From positions 62,001 to 126,000 of the forward strand of contig NZ_JACJSM010000013.1 in assembly GCF_014698145.1 (NCBI RefSeq): 64,000 nucleotides of DNA, given 5' to 3'. Each line of letters opens with the position of its first letter. Positions within the stretch are counted from its first letter, which is position 1. Below are positions 63,934 to 64,000 of this stretch, piece after piece. The notes beneath the pieces were generated by a model. It saw nothing but the letters and a program-made list of their open reading frames with translations. It was not told where the DNA came from and did no database searches. This stretch comes from Oscillatoria sp. FACHB-1406 (GTDB lineage Bacteria; Cyanobacteriota; Cyanobacteriia; Cyanobacteriales; Spirulinaceae). The position numbers were made by a program, and so were the translations under genes.

Positions 63934-64000
63934 TAATTTTGGAGTTTTTTAGCGTTGCGAGCGGTACGAGGGTTCGACCCGAAACGCACGACTTGTGAAA

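Noticed and set aside
63960-64000. T-loop-like GAGGGTTCGACCC suggesting a tRNA
   Set aside because: No matching acceptor, D or anticodon arms before it; the sequence upstream is the response regulator gene.

Overview
The window is chromosomal DNA from a cyanobacterium. The palindrome GCGATCGC (HIP1) is scattered through genes and gaps. Gaps carry the short tandem repeats usual in this phylum (TAATTCG, AATTGATAATGG and AAAATT types). Marker genes are cyanobacterial: Ycf39 (photosystem II assembly), SufR with sufBC-D-S, a GgtBCD-like osmolyte importer, an SLH/OprB porin, and a TpsA/CHAT/DUF928/CHASE2 cluster. I cannot name the genus.

Layout. 1-2.3 kb: end of an RND adaptor, a YdcF-like protein, an S1-domain protein, a small membrane ORF. 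2.4-7.7 kb is a decayed region: a frameshifted carotenoid oxygenase, a truncated SpoIIE-type phosphatase, an intact IS630-family element flanked by TA, the N-terminal half of a eukaryotic-type actin gene ending exactly at the IS, a degenerate second copy of the phosphatase sequence, and a 362-bp element with inverted ends. 7.8-14.7 kb: a GH65 phosphorylase fused to beta-phosphoglucomutase, a transposase scrap, murD, a CorA-like protein, glmU. 14.7-24.8 kb: a TpsB transporter, a response regulator, gnd, serS, bolA-grxD, an MFS carrier. 25-29.8 kb: a three-gene ABC importer without its ATPase, two short genes and an SH3 protein. 29.8-36.7 kb: divergent sufR and sufBCD, a nitroreductase, then sufS, with two SufR-like operators in the divergent gap.

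37.3-43.4 kb holds the most unusual locus: a winged-helix-like protein, a P-loop ATPase, and an 862-aa protein that joins an RNase D-like exonuclease, a Cas4/RecB-type PD-(D/E)XK nuclease with iron-sulfur cysteines, and an FtsK/HerA-type DNA translocase. I know no named system with this composition; DNA repair/processing or defence are the natural hypotheses.

43.4-53 kb: an isolated small Cys-rich ORF behind an array of TGTGAA dyads, then the minus-strand cluster tpsA-CHAT-DUF928-CHASE2 kinase, probably a secreted-adhesin and signalling module. 53-64 kb: ycf39, an ATP-grasp protein, an iron-uptake-type porin, an Omp85 protein, an Uma2 nuclease, a GyrA/ParC subunit carrying an in-frame microsatellite, and a response regulator.
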